Position numbers and translations under genes: made by a program. Positions 9,616-17,975 of a stretch of DNA of 64,000 nt are shown here, piece after piece. The first letter of the stretch is position 1. Each line of letters opens with the position of its first letter. The stretch is from Flavobacterium sp. (GTDB taxonomy: Bacteria > Bacteroidota > Bacteroidia > Flavobacteriales > Flavobacteriaceae). The notes under the pieces are model-generated. The model had not been told where the DNA came from. It did no database searches and saw nothing but the letters and a program-made list of their open reading frames with translations. The stretch is from contig JADKBW010000015.1 in the NCBI GenBank assembly GCA_016714905.1, forward strand, positions 1-64,000. The letters run 5' to 3'.

Positions 9616-10569
9616 TTACTCTTTGAATTCGCCCATTTTGCTGTATTTATCCATCCTCTGAGCGACCAATTCAGTTGTTGATAAATCTTTTAATTCGTTA
9701 TACGCTTTAGTAATATATTGCTCAACTGTTTTGAAAGCAGTCTCTCTATCGTAATGCGCGCCGCCTAATGGCTCTGGTATAACATCATCGACCAACTTCT
9801 GTTTTTTCATATCTGTCGAAGTCAATTTGAGCGCTTCGGCAGCTTGTTCTTTGTATTCCCAGCTTTTCCATAAAATAGAAGAGCAAGATTCAGGTGAAAT
9901 CACAGAATACCATGTATTTTCCATCATTAGTACCCGATCGCCAACGCCAATTCCCAATGCACCACCTGAGGCACCTTCACCCACAATTACTGCGATGATT
10001 GGCGTTTTCAGCCGTGTCATTTCGAAAATATTTCTGGCTATGGCTTCGCCTTGTCCGCGTTCTTCCGCTTCTAATCCAGGATAGGCTCCGGGAGTATCAA
10101 TTAATGTCAATACTGGAATACCAAATTTCTCTGCCATTTTCATCAAACGCAAGGCTTTTCGGTAGCCTTCTGGATTGGCCATTCCGAAATTACGCATCTG
10201 ACGTGTTTTGGTGTTGTAGCCTTTTTGTTGACCTACAATCATAAAAGACTGCCCGCCAATTTTACCCAATCCGCCAATCATGGCTTTATCGTCTTTAAAA
10301 CCACGATCTCCAAATAATTCTAAGAAAGTGTCTCCGCACAAGGCGCGAACATGATCCATGGTATACGGGCGATTCGGATGACGCGACAATTGTACACGCT
10401 GCCAAGCCGTTAGATTTTTGTATATATTTCTTTTGGTTTCTTCTAGTTTTTTCTCGATTTGTTTGCAGGTTGAAGTCACATCGACATTGGATTCTGCTCC
10501 AATAATTTGGCATTTATCTAATTGATCCTCGAGTTCTTTGATAGGAAGTTCAAAATCTAAATATTCCAT
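9616..10569 (-). CDS. accA: Acetyl-CoA carboxylase carboxyltransferase subunit alpha
   Basis: Transfers carboxyl from biotin to acetyl-CoA to give malonyl-CoA, the first step of fatty acid synthesis, together with AccD (not in this window). 317 residues, standard length. It carries the family segments TMDHVRALCGDTFLELFGDR, LIDTPGAYPGLEAEERGQ and GEGASGGALGIGVGDR, which form the oxyanion holes and acetyl-CoA site. Intact from ATG 10569. A perfect -7 hexamer-type element TATCTTTG lies upstream on the minus strand at 10606-10613, without a good TTG at the usual distance. Confidence 0.97.
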   Translation of the reverse strand: MEYLDFELPIKELEDQLDKCQIIGAESNVDVTSTCKQIEKKLEETKRNIYKNLTAWQRVQLSRHPNRPYTMDHVRALCGDTFLELFGDRGFKDDKAMIGGLGKIGGQSFMIVGQQKGYNTKTRQMRNFGMANPEGYRKALRLMKMAEKFGIPVLTLIDTPGAYPGLEAEERGQGEAIARNIFEMTRLKTPIIAVIVGEGASGGALGIGVGDRVLMMENTWYSVISPESCSSILWKSWEYKEQAAEALKLTSTDMKKQKLVDDVIPEPLGGAHYDRETAFKTVEQYITKAYNELKDLSTTELVAQRMDKYSKMGEFKE

Positions 10570-10682
10570 AGGTTTTTATGTGGTATTAAATTTTTGTTAG
10601 GGGAACAAAGATAAAATATTAAATCAGTACGAAAAGATTTTTTTCAATTTAAGTTATAAATATTAAACGTAGGATATTGTCC

Positions 10683-10839
10683 TAGCCCTGATGGCAGCGG
10701 CATCCTTTTTTGGAACTCTTTCAGGGTTTAAAACCCTGAAAGAGTTTTGAAAAAGATTACCTCACCAGATAATTATTGATTATTTGTGTTCGGTCCGTTC
10801 GCTGCGCTCGGGTTAGTGAACAGCAGGAAACAGCTCCTA
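10683..10839 (-). ncRNA. Flavo-1-like dispersed RNA element, copy 3 (long)
   Basis: Minus strand begins TAGGAGCTGTTTCCTGCTGT and ends GGATGCCGCTGCCATCAGGG. Its 5' TAG is the stop codon of the transporter gene. It is longer than the other copies because of an extra hairpin, AACTCTTTCAGGGTTT paired with its complement, at 10717-10750. Confidence 0.6.
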
Positions 10840-11718
10840 ATCTTTCGACTTATAATATTTTACAATTCCGTTGGCAATTACAGTAATTAGAATAATCAGT
10901 GCACCAACGTAAAATTGCGGGTTCATTTTTTCTTTTTCCTGGAAGACCAAAACTGCTAAAATAATTCCGTAAATAGGTTCGAGATTGATGGTCAGCATCA
11001 CCGTGTATGGGCTAAGGAACCGCATTACTTTGACTGAGGCAATAAACGCGTATGCGGTACAAAGTGAACTCAAAATAGCGAGGTATATCCAATCAGAAGT
11101 ACTAATCTGGAAGAAACTTGATGAAAAACTATTCGTTCCCAGAAGTAAAAGCGAGAAAAACACGATACCGCCAGTCAGTTCGTAAAACGAAATCAAAGTT
11201 GGATCGTATACTTTCGCAAATTTGCTGTTATAAACTGAAAACAACGCAGATAAAAATGCAGAACTTAATCCGAGAAGAATTCCCTCAAAATATTGACTTT
11301 CGACATGAAAAATGATGCTCAAACCGATGATGACAATCACTCCAAAAAAAACTTCATACCAAATAACTTTTCGCCCAAATAAAATCGGTTCTAGAAAAGA
11401 AGTAAAGAATGCACCCGTCGACAAACAGGCCAATGTCACCGAAACATTAGAAACTTTGATCGCTCTAAAAAAGGTAAACCAATGCAAAGCGATGACGACT
11501 CCGGCAAACAATAATTGCAGTAAAATTTTTGTTGGAATTTGAAGTGGTATCTTTTTGTACCAAACATAGAGTAAAATAAAACCGACGGCCAATACCATAC
11601 GATACCATACCAATGGCAAAGCGTCAAGTGAAATTAGCGCGCCCAGCACCGCAGTAAATCCCCATATAAAAACAATGACATGAAGATGTAAATAGCTCTT
11701 GACGTTATCGCTTAGCAT
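10837..11718 (-). CDS. EamA/DMT-family transporter
   Basis: Inner-membrane protein of the drug/metabolite transporter superfamily, 293 residues, with about ten hydrophobic helices in two EamA repeats (residues roughly 8-140 and 150-285). Opening segment VIVFIWGFTAVLGALI and a basic C-terminus (KYYKSKD) are typical. Substrate cannot be told from sequence. Its ATG at 11718 lies inside the last codons of the upstream permease gene (14-nt overlap), so the two are probably translationally coupled. Confidence 0.88.
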   Translation of the reverse strand: MLSDNVKSYLHLHVIVFIWGFTAVLGALISLDALPLVWYRMVLAVGFILLYVWYKKIPLQIPTKILLQLLFAGVVIALHWFTFFRAIKVSNVSVTLACLSTGAFFTSFLEPILFGRKVIWYEVFFGVIVIIGLSIIFHVESQYFEGILLGLSSAFLSALFSVYNSKFAKVYDPTLISFYELTGGIVFFSLLLLGTNSFSSSFFQISTSDWIYLAILSSLCTAYAFIASVKVMRFLSPYTVMLTINLEPIYGIILAVLVFQEKEKMNPQFYVGALIILITVIANGIVKYYKSKD

Positions 11719-12790
11719 AACGCAATAAGAAAAAGGCGAGTGTGCCGAAAATAATATTGGGTGTCCAAACCGCTAATAATGGAGATACACTTGATTTTTC
11801 TGCTAACACACCAAATATCTTATCCAGAAACACAAATGAAAAAGCCAAGAGTATTCCAACGGCGAGGTTTACTCCCATTCCGCCGCGACGTTTCATAGAA
11901 GAAACCGCAACGGCAATAATCGTAAGAATAAATGCTGAAACGGGAATACTGTATTTTTTGTACAACACCACAAGATAGGTATTGATATTTGACGAACCTC
12001 TCTTTCGCTCTTTGTCTATAAATGAGTTCAGTTCAAACAGCGACAAAGTCTCTGCAACGTATATCGTTGGTGTTAAGTCTTCAAGTTCAAATGGGAACTT
12101 TGTCTTAACAACATCTTTATTTTCAATTACGTCATCGAGTTCTCCCACAGTTCTCTTGCAATAACCGTAGAGTTCGTATTGCTTCAGCTTGGGATCCCAC
12201 TTGATGCGGTTTGCGGTGATTTTATATTCCAATTGGTCGCCTTTGAATTTTTCCAAAACAAAGTTAAAGGCAGTTTGCGACATCGAATTAAAATTGCTCA
12301 CATAAATAAATTCATCGTCACTTATTTGGCGATAAACATCCGTATTGTCGCGCATCTCTTCCCGCCCATTTCCGATGAGATAATTATATCGGAAGTTCTT
12401 AAACCCTTCGCTGGCTTTTGGCACGAGAAAGAAACCGGCAATCAAAGCAGTAAAAGAGACAATCGTTGCACCAATCAGATAGGGCTTTAAAAATCGATTG
12501 AAAGAAATTCCAGAGCTCAAGATCGCAATAATCTCTGTGTTGTTGGCCAATTTCGACGTAAACCAAATTACAGACAAGAACAGAAAAATAGGAAATAATA
12601 GATTGGCGAAATAAATAACAAAATCGACATAATACAGTGCTACCGCTTTAAATGGCACTTTATTCTCAAGCATCTTATTCACTTTCTCCGAAACATCGAT
12701 GATGATTCCTATAGGGATAAATAGCAATAGCATCACGCTGAAAGTGGCGAGATATCTTTTGAGAATATATTTGTCTATTATTGTTAGCAT
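11705..12790 (-). CDS. LptF/LptG-family lipopolysaccharide export permease
   Basis: YjgP/YjgQ-family permease of the LPS export ABC transporter (LptB2FG), which extracts LPS from the inner membrane. 361 residues; three N-terminal helices (start MLTIIDKYILKRYLATFSVM, whose amphipathic opening is typical), a periplasmic beta-jellyroll in the middle (about 110-260) and three C-terminal helices. Sequence alone does not separate LptF from LptG. Overlaps the transporter gene downstream by 14 nt. An 8-bp tandem repeat array lies 13 nt upstream of the start codon. Confidence 0.9.
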   Translation of the reverse strand: MLTIIDKYILKRYLATFSVMLLLFIPIGIIIDVSEKVNKMLENKVPFKAVALYYVDFVIYFANLLFPIFLFLSVIWFTSKLANNTEIIAILSSGISFNRFLKPYLIGATIVSFTALIAGFFLVPKASEGFKNFRYNYLIGNGREEMRDNTDVYRQISDDEFIYVSNFNSMSQTAFNFVLEKFKGDQLEYKITANRIKWDPKLKQYELYGYCKRTVGELDDVIENKDVVKTKFPFELEDLTPTIYVAETLSLFELNSFIDKERKRGSSNINTYLVVLYKKYSIPVSAFILTIIAVAVSSMKRRGGMGVNLAVGILLAFSFVFLDKIFGVLAEKSSVSPLLAVWTPNIIFGTLAFFLLRYAKR

Positions 12791-12803
12791 AGTTAGTTTA
12801 ATC

Positions 12804-12883
12804 GTGAAATCGGTGAATTGGTGAATCGGTGAATTGGTGAATCGGTGAATCGGTGAAGCGGTTAAACGGTTAAACGGTTAAAC
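12804..12883. repeat. Ten-unit 8-bp tandem repeat (VNTR)
   Basis: Ten head-to-tail 8-mers: six of the type GGTGAATC/GGTGAATT (the first as GTGAAATC), one GGTGAAGC, then three identical GGTTAAAC. The array fills the spacer between the tgt stop (12894) and the LPS permease start (12790). Confidence 0.95.
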
Positions 12884-12893
12884 CAAAAACAAC

Positions 12894-14024
12894 TTACAAT
12901 CGCTGGCTCATCTGCTTCACCATCATTTCTTTCCAAACTCTAAAATCTCCCGCTAAGATATGTTTTCTTGCTTCACGAACCAACCACATATAAAAACCTA
13001 AATTGTGAATCGTGGCAATTTGTTTTCCTAAATATTCATTGGCAGCAAACAAATGGCGTAAATAAGCTTTCGTATATTCGGTATCGACGAAAGTCATTCC
13101 CATTTCATCCAACGGAGAAAAATCATCTTCCCACTTTTTATTTTTGATATTGATTGTTCCATTGGCGGTAAACAACATGCCGTTTCTTGCATTTCGAGTA
13201 GGCATCACACAATCAAACATATCCACACCCAACGCTATATTTTCCAGAATATTAATTGGGGTTCCCACGCCCATCAAATAACGCGGTTTGTCTTCTGGCA
13301 AAATATCGCAAACCACTTCGGTCATCGCATACATTTCTTCAGCAGGTTCTCCAACTGATAATCCGCCAATAGCATTTCCTTGTTGCCCTGAATTCGCAAT
13401 ATATTCTGCCGACTGCATCCGCAAATCTTTATATGTACTTCCCTGTACAATCGGAAAGAAAGTTTGTTCAAATCCGTATTTAAAAGGAAGTTTTTCCAAA
13501 TGATTAATACAACGATCCAACCAACGGTGCGTCATGTGCATACTGCGTTGCGCATAACGATAATCGCAAGGATAAGGTGTACATTCATCAAACGCCATAA
13601 TAATATCGGCACCAATAGTTCGTTGAATTTCCATCACATTCTCGGGCGTAAATACGTGATATGAACCGTCAATATGCGATTTAAACTTCACGCCTTCTTC
13701 TTTGATTTTTCGATTGGCAGACAACGAATACACCTGATAACCACCTGAATCCGTCAAAATATTGCGATCCCAATTCATAAACTTGTGCAATCCACCAGCT
13801 TGTTCTAAAATAGCAGTCTGTGGACGCAAATACAAATGATAGGTATTACCCAAAATAATATCGGGATTGATCTCATCTTTCAATTCACGTTGGTGCACGC
13901 CTTTTACCGAAGCCACCGTGCCCACAGGCATAAAAATTGGGGTTTCTATCACACCGTGATCCGTCGTGATTGTTCCGGCTCTCGCTTTCGATTGGGAATC
14001 TTTTTGTAGTAAGTCAAACTTCAT
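12894..14024 (-). CDS. tgt: tRNA-guanine transglycosylase
   Basis: Exchanges G34 for preQ1 in tRNAs with GUN anticodons (queuosine pathway). 376 residues. Catalytic regions are present: TDSGGYQVYSL (general acid/base Asp), DIIMAFDECTPYP, GGLSVGE and GVDMFDCVMPTRNARNG (nucleophilic Asp). Odd point: the C-X-C-X2-C zinc site expected between DFSPLD and the KAYLRHL segment is absent; the stretch reads EMGMTFVDTEYT with no cysteine, while the usual His in IHNLGFY remains. I recall Bacteroidota homologues looking similar. A perfect TATCTTTG -7 element is just upstream on the minus strand at 14045-14052. Confidence 0.96.
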   Translation of the reverse strand: MKFDLLQKDSQSKARAGTITTDHGVIETPIFMPVGTVASVKGVHQRELKDEINPDIILGNTYHLYLRPQTAILEQAGGLHKFMNWDRNILTDSGGYQVYSLSANRKIKEEGVKFKSHIDGSYHVFTPENVMEIQRTIGADIIMAFDECTPYPCDYRYAQRSMHMTHRWLDRCINHLEKLPFKYGFEQTFFPIVQGSTYKDLRMQSAEYIANSGQQGNAIGGLSVGEPAEEMYAMTEVVCDILPEDKPRYLMGVGTPINILENIALGVDMFDCVMPTRNARNGMLFTANGTINIKNKKWEDDFSPLDEMGMTFVDTEYTKAYLRHLFAANEYLGKQIATIHNLGFYMWLVREARKHILAGDFRVWKEMMVKQMSQRL

Positions 14025-14175
14025 AAGGGCAATTTTTCAGTCGGCAAAGATAGAAATTAGATTCTAAGATTATAGGATTTTAAGATTTTGAAATCAATCT
14101 ATAATGGCGCCGTCGTTTCCTAAAATCATAAAGTCTAACAATCTTACAGTCTTCTACTCTAACAATTCAAATGAT

Positions 14176-14258
14176 GGCGTGACCCTTCTGCGGCGGGTCG
14201 GGCTGTTCGCTACTAGTCCTCGCTGCGCTGCGGGCTAACCGCTGCCATCCCTCACGCA
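14176..14258. repeat. GGCGTGACCC...CCCTCACGC dispersed structured repeat
   Basis: Bounded by GGCGTGACCCTTCTGCGG and CCATCCCTCACGC. It is GC-rich against AT-rich flanks and its ends can pair (GGCGTGA with TCACGC). It occupies the otherwise empty 354-nt spacer between tgt and the transketolase genes. I recall similar elements in Flavobacterium; distinct from the Flavo-1-like family. Confidence 0.5.
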
Positions 14259-14321
14259 GCCTGTCATAAATTGAGGAATTGTTTTCAATACGAAAACCTT
14301 AATAACTATTCAAAAAAACTT

Positions 14322-14352
14322 TTGCCTCTCGGTTAAATTAGATTTACTTTTG
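14322..14352 (+). promoter_or_regulatory. Bacteroidota promoter for transketolase genes
   Basis: TTG at 14322-14324, a 20-nt spacer, TACTTTTG at 14345-14352: a perfect TTG/TAnnTTTG match, 27 nt before ATG 14379. Confidence 0.62.
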
Positions 14353-14378
14353 AGCGATACTAATCTATTTTACAAAAC

Positions 14379-14991
14379 ATGCCTAACACACAACAATTAA
14401 ATGACTTAACAACACAAGTTCGGAGAGACATACTTCGCATGGTACACGCAGTCAATTCTGGTCATCCGGGCGGTTCGCTGGGTTGCACCGAATTTATGGT
14501 CGCTTTATACCAAAACATCATGAACCGCAAACCAGGTTTCGACATGGACGGAATGGGCTGATACAAACCTAATTTATAGTCTTCATGGTGACGGCGAATT
14601 GCAAGAAGGTCAAAACTGGGAAGCCATTATGTATGCGTCGGCAAAAAAAGTAGACAACCTAATTGCTACCATCGACCTCAACGGAAAACAAATTGACGGC
14701 ACGACAGATCACGTGTTAGCCATGGGAAGCCTCAAAGCAAAGTTTGAAGCTTTCGATTGGGACGTTCTCGAAATCAAAGAGGGAAATAACATAGAAGCGA
14801 TTCTTTCTGGAATGAGCGAAGCCAAATCTAGAACAGGAAAAGGAAAACCAGTTTGTGTTTTATTACATACCGAAATGGGTAATGGCGTCGACTTTATGAT
14901 GTACAGTCATGCATGGCACGGAAAGGCGCCTAACAACGACCAGTTGGCGACAGCATTAGCACAAAATCCAGAAACTTTAGGCGATTATTAA
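14379..14991 (+). pseudogene. Transketolase N-terminal subunit, internal deletion
   Basis: Thiamine-diphosphate (TPP) half of a split transketolase of the pentose phosphate pathway. The 5' part (residues 1-60) reads normally through HAVNSGHPGGSLG. At 14556-14560 the sequence jumps from the DMDGMG segment directly into ADTNLIYSLHGDGELQEG, in another frame, and stops at TGA. About 80 codons normally between these points are absent, including the NGH and GSLGQG segments needed for cofactor and substrate binding. The remaining 3' part (LHGDGELQEGQNWE onward to ETLGDY at 14991) is intact. Real deletion or assembly collapse; as written it cannot give an active enzyme. Confidence 0.85.
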
Positions 14992-15053
14992 TATTTTATT
15001 TCTTAGAACTTTGTGCCTTAGTGTCTTCGCGGCATAAAACTAAAACCAAAAAA

Positions 15054-16007
15054 ATGAAAAAATACACCAATACAGGAAGTAAAGATACACGCTCAGGTTT
15101 TGGAGCAGGAATGACCGAACTGGGTCAAAAAAACGAAAATGTGGTTGCCTTATGTGCCGATTTGATTGGTTCATTGAAATTGGATGAATTTATCAAGAAT
15201 CATCCAGAACGATTTTTCCAAATCGGTATTGCCGAAGCAAACATGATTGGAATTGCAGCAGGATTAACGATTGGCGGAAAAATTCCATTTACAGGAACTT
15301 TTGCTAATTTTTCTACAGGAAGAGTTTATGATCAAATCAGACAATCGGTTGCCTATTCAGATAAGAATGTCAAAATCTGTGCTTCGCATGCAGGATTAAC
15401 TTTAGGAGAAGATGGCGCAACGCATCAAATATTAGAAGATCTTGGATTGATGAAAATGTTGCCGGGAATGACGGTGATCAATACGTGCGACTACAACCAA
15501 ACCAAAGCAGCCACCATAGCGATTGCCGATCACCATGGTCCGGTGTATTTGCGTTTCGGGCGACCTGTGGTTCCAAATTTCACGCCTGAAAATGGCACTT
15601 TCGAAATCGGAAAAGCAGTGCTTCTCCAAGAAGGAACTGACGTTACCATTGTAGCAACAGGACATTTGGTATGGGAAGCTTTAATTGCTGCTGAAGCACT
15701 CGAAGAAAAAGGAATCTCAGCCGAAGTCATCAACATTCATACGATTAAACCTTTGGATGAAGAAGCGATTTTAAAATCATTAGCAAAAACTAAATGCATC
15801 GTAACTGCCGAAGAGCACAATATAATTGGAGGTTTGGGAGAAAGTATATCGAGAGTTCTTGCACTTCACAATCCGATGCCACAAGAATTTGTTGCAGTTC
15901 AAGATAGTTTTGGTGAATCAGGAACACCTGAGCAATTGATGGAGAAATACCAATTGAATCATCAAGCTATTGTAAGAGCAGTAGAAAAAGTGATGAAAAG
16001 AAAATAA
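15054..16007 (+). CDS. Transketolase C-terminal subunit
   Basis: Pyrimidine-binding plus C-terminal domains of split transketolase, 317 residues. It has the TPP-pairing Glu region FFQIGIAEANMIGIAAGL, then SHAGLTLGEDGATHQ. The C-terminal domain starts near residue 190 (GTDVTIVATGHLVWEAL). I chose ATG 15054 (MKKYTNTGSKD) over the longer frame from 15021 because the upstream residues are basic and unlike the family. It lies 62 nt after the N-terminal subunit and is almost certainly in the same operon. The spacer contains a degenerate ACTTTGTGCCTTAGTGTCTT block. Confidence 0.94.
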   Translation: MKKYTNTGSKDTRSGFGAGMTELGQKNENVVALCADLIGSLKLDEFIKNHPERFFQIGIAEANMIGIAAGLTIGGKIPFTGTFANFSTGRVYDQIRQSVAYSDKNVKICASHAGLTLGEDGATHQILEDLGLMKMLPGMTVINTCDYNQTKAATIAIADHHGPVYLRFGRPVVPNFTPENGTFEIGKAVLLQEGTDVTIVATGHLVWEALIAAEALEEKGISAEVINIHTIKPLDEEAILKSLAKTKCIVTAEEHNIIGGLGESISRVLALHNPMPQEFVAVQDSFGESGTPEQLMEKYQLNHQAIVRAVEKVMKRK

Positions 16008-16020
16008 ATTGAAAACCATA

Positions 16021-16052
16021 AAAAAACCGATTTTTTCAAATCGGTTTTTTTA
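16021..16052. terminator. Bidirectional terminator
   Basis: AAAACCGAT and ATCGGTTTT stem flanked by A and T runs, between convergent transketolase and FKBP genes. Confidence 0.75.
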
Positions 16053-16058
16053 TTTTAT

Positions 16059-17006
16059 TTAGTTACAGGTCGGATCCAGATGTTTCTTCAGCCCTGTTGT
16101 TGTGCCACTGCAATCTAAAATTTGATCGTAACTAGAGGGTACAACTCCGTCAATTTTTATTTCATTTTTGGTGAGATAGCTGTCGCCATCATCATCCACA
16201 TCATATAAATTTTGAACGCCATCGCCATCGGTGTCATCATTGGTAAAATCACCATCTCCGTTTAAATCTTCGTCGTTAGACAGAATGCCGTCTTGGTCTT
16301 GATCAGTATATTTTACATCGTACAATTTAAAACTAAATACCAAGGGTGAATAAGACGGAATCCCAGGTTGTGGGACATTGAAATAACCCAAACCAGAAGG
16401 AATAAACAGGATTCCCGCACCAAAATCCGCATAGGAAGTGGGTTCTCCAGGCACATCGATCTTCTGCCCTGCTTTAAATAAAGGTAATATTTCTCTCCAT
16501 CCTCTAACCGCTGTATCCAATCTCAAAAACTCTGTTGGAAAAGGTGTATACTCAAATTGTGTAGCCAGTAATGTAGTTATGAGTACTTCGTTTACAGTTT
16601 CCGTTTTATAACTTAAGTACGTACCGTTGTAACTTGCCAGGACAGAATCTGCTTTCGAAGGTGTAATACCCGTTTCGTAATCTGCTCTTAATTTGAAATA
16701 ATATATTTTGTACGTAATATCATTTGACTCTACTTCTTTGACTAACAACTTAGGATAAGTCTCACTGTTGAGATAAGACATCATCGAACGTTGATCTGTA
16801 GGATTAGTAATTTTAGAAATAGTAACCTCTTCATTCTCATAATTAAGATAATGTGTGTCTAAATAATCTTCAATTATCGCAATATCCTCTGCATATTGAA
16901 CGTCAAAAGCTCTAACTGGTACCGCAGTTAAGCTATCTGCCTTGTTACAAGAAAATAAAATAAAGACCGAACAGAAAAGACTAAAATATAACTTAAATTT
17001 GTTCAT
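16059..17006 (-). CDS. FKBP-type peptidyl-prolyl isomerase lipoprotein with Ca-binding repeats
   Basis: 315 residues. Lipoprotein signal with lipobox Cys in FILFSCNKAD (about residue 20). A FKBP-like domain spans about residues 110-235 (VLASYNGTYLS, GWREILPLFKAGQ, YADFGAGILFIPSGLGYF), resembling GldI-type FKBP lipoproteins of gliding Bacteroidetes. It is followed by acidic thrombospondin type-3-like Ca-binding repeats (DQDQDGILSNDEDLNGDGD, DDTDGDGVQN, DVDDDGDSYLT). Probably periplasmic or outer-membrane folding factor. Several FKBP active-site aromatics cannot be confirmed by eye, so catalytic activity is uncertain. Confidence 0.8.
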   Translation of the reverse strand: MNKFKLYFSLFCSVFILFSCNKADSLTAVPVRAFDVQYAEDIAIIEDYLDTHYLNYENEEVTISKITNPTDQRSMMSYLNSETYPKLLVKEVESNDITYKIYYFKLRADYETGITPSKADSVLASYNGTYLSYKTETVNEVLITTLLATQFEYTPFPTEFLRLDTAVRGWREILPLFKAGQKIDVPGEPTSYADFGAGILFIPSGLGYFNVPQPGIPSYSPLVFSFKLYDVKYTDQDQDGILSNDEDLNGDGDFTNDDTDGDGVQNLYDVDDDGDSYLTKNEIKIDGVVPSSYDQILDCSGTTTGLKKHLDPTCN

Positions 17007-17084
17007 TACAGCTGAAATTTAGGAGCGCAAGTTACAATATTGATTTATGTTTGTAAATAATTTAACGTCTATTTTTGAAAAAAT

Positions 17085-17468
17085 ATGAGAGTGGATAAAT
17101 ATCTATGGTGCGTTCGCTATTACAAGACTAGGAACATGGTTACAGAAGCATGTAAAAAAAATCACATTACCGTCAATGGCCAAATTGCAAAGGCTTCTAA
17201 AGAAGTTTTTCCAACGGACCAAATCACTTTTCGAAAAGACCAAATCACACAAACCATTGTTGTTTTAGACGTGCCTGAAAACCGAGTCGCCGCTAAATTG
17301 GTAGATATTTACCGCAGGAATGAAACGCCTGTAGAAGTCTATCAACATTTAGAACTCTTGAAATTATCGAAAGAGCATTATCGCAAAACTGGTGATGGAA
17401 GGCCAACTAAAAAAGATCGAAGAGACTTGACCGATTTTGAAATCGAAAATGAACACGAAGAAGAATAA
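17085..17468 (+). CDS. S4-domain RNA-binding protein (Hsp15-like)
   Basis: 127 residues with an N-terminal S4 RNA-binding domain (MRVDKYLWCVRYYKTRN, HITVNGQIAKASKEV) and a basic then acidic tail. Related to the heat-shock protein Hsp15/HslR, which rescues stalled 50S subunits carrying nascent chains. A TATTTTTG -7 element at 17070-17077 ends only 7 nt before the ATG, so the transcript may be almost leaderless. Followed 12 nt later by the phosphoribosyltransferase gene, likely co-transcribed. Confidence 0.85.
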   Translation: MRVDKYLWCVRYYKTRNMVTEACKKNHITVNGQIAKASKEVFPTDQITFRKDQITQTIVVLDVPENRVAAKLVDIYRRNETPVEVYQHLELLKLSKEHYRKTGDGRPTKKDRRDLTDFEIENEHEEE

Positions 17469-17480
17469 AAAAAAAAAAAA

Positions 17481-17975
17481 ATGGAAAACAAAATTCTAAC
17501 CCACTCCGAGATTGAACATAAAATTAGGCGAATTGCCTATCAAATCTACGAAACGTTTGTAAATGAAGAAACCGTTATACTTGCGGGCATTGCTTCCAAT
17601 GGTTTTGTTTTTGCGCAAAAAATCGCAAAAGTACTTGAAGAAATCTCGCCTTTGAAAATTGTTTTGTGCGAAGTGTTTATTGATAAGAGTAAACCAAATG
17701 CGCCAATTACCACTTCCATTTCACAAAAAGACTACGAAAATAAAGGGCTCGTCTTAGTCGATGACGTATTAAATTCTGGAACAACATTAGTTTATGGAGT
17801 AAAACACTTTTTAGAAGTGCCGCTTGCGAAGTTTAAGACCGCGGTATTGGTTGACCGAAACCACAAAAAATATCCTGTAAAAGCTGATTTTAAAGGAATT
17901 TCATTGAGCACTTCACTCCAAGAGCACGTGCAGGTCGTTTTTGATAGCAAAGGTGATTACGCGTATTTAAATTAA
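17481..17975 (+). CDS. Phosphoribosyltransferase-family protein (PyrR-like)
   Basis: 164 residues. Type I phosphoribosyltransferase fold with the PRPP loop LVLVDDVLNSGTTL near residue 95. It looks like PyrR/hypoxanthine-type PRTases but specificity is not evident. The start codon directly abuts a run of 15 A (17467-17481) that includes the preceding stop codon. Such a run is both prone to sequencing error and a plausible A-rich translation enhancer. Converges with aroK with a 9-nt overlap. Confidence 0.85.
   Translation: MENKILTHSEIEHKIRRIAYQIYETFVNEETVILAGIASNGFVFAQKIAKVLEEISPLKIVLCEVFIDKSKPNAPITTSISQKDYENKGLVLVDDVLNSGTTLVYGVKHFLEVPLAKFKTAVLVDRNHKKYPVKADFKGISLSTSLQEHVQVVFDSKGDYAYLN

Noticed and set aside
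15021..15053. Upstream start for the transketolase C-terminal subunit
   Set aside because: The extra residues are basic, unlike the family, and overlap a repeat-like spacer; ATG 15054 fits.
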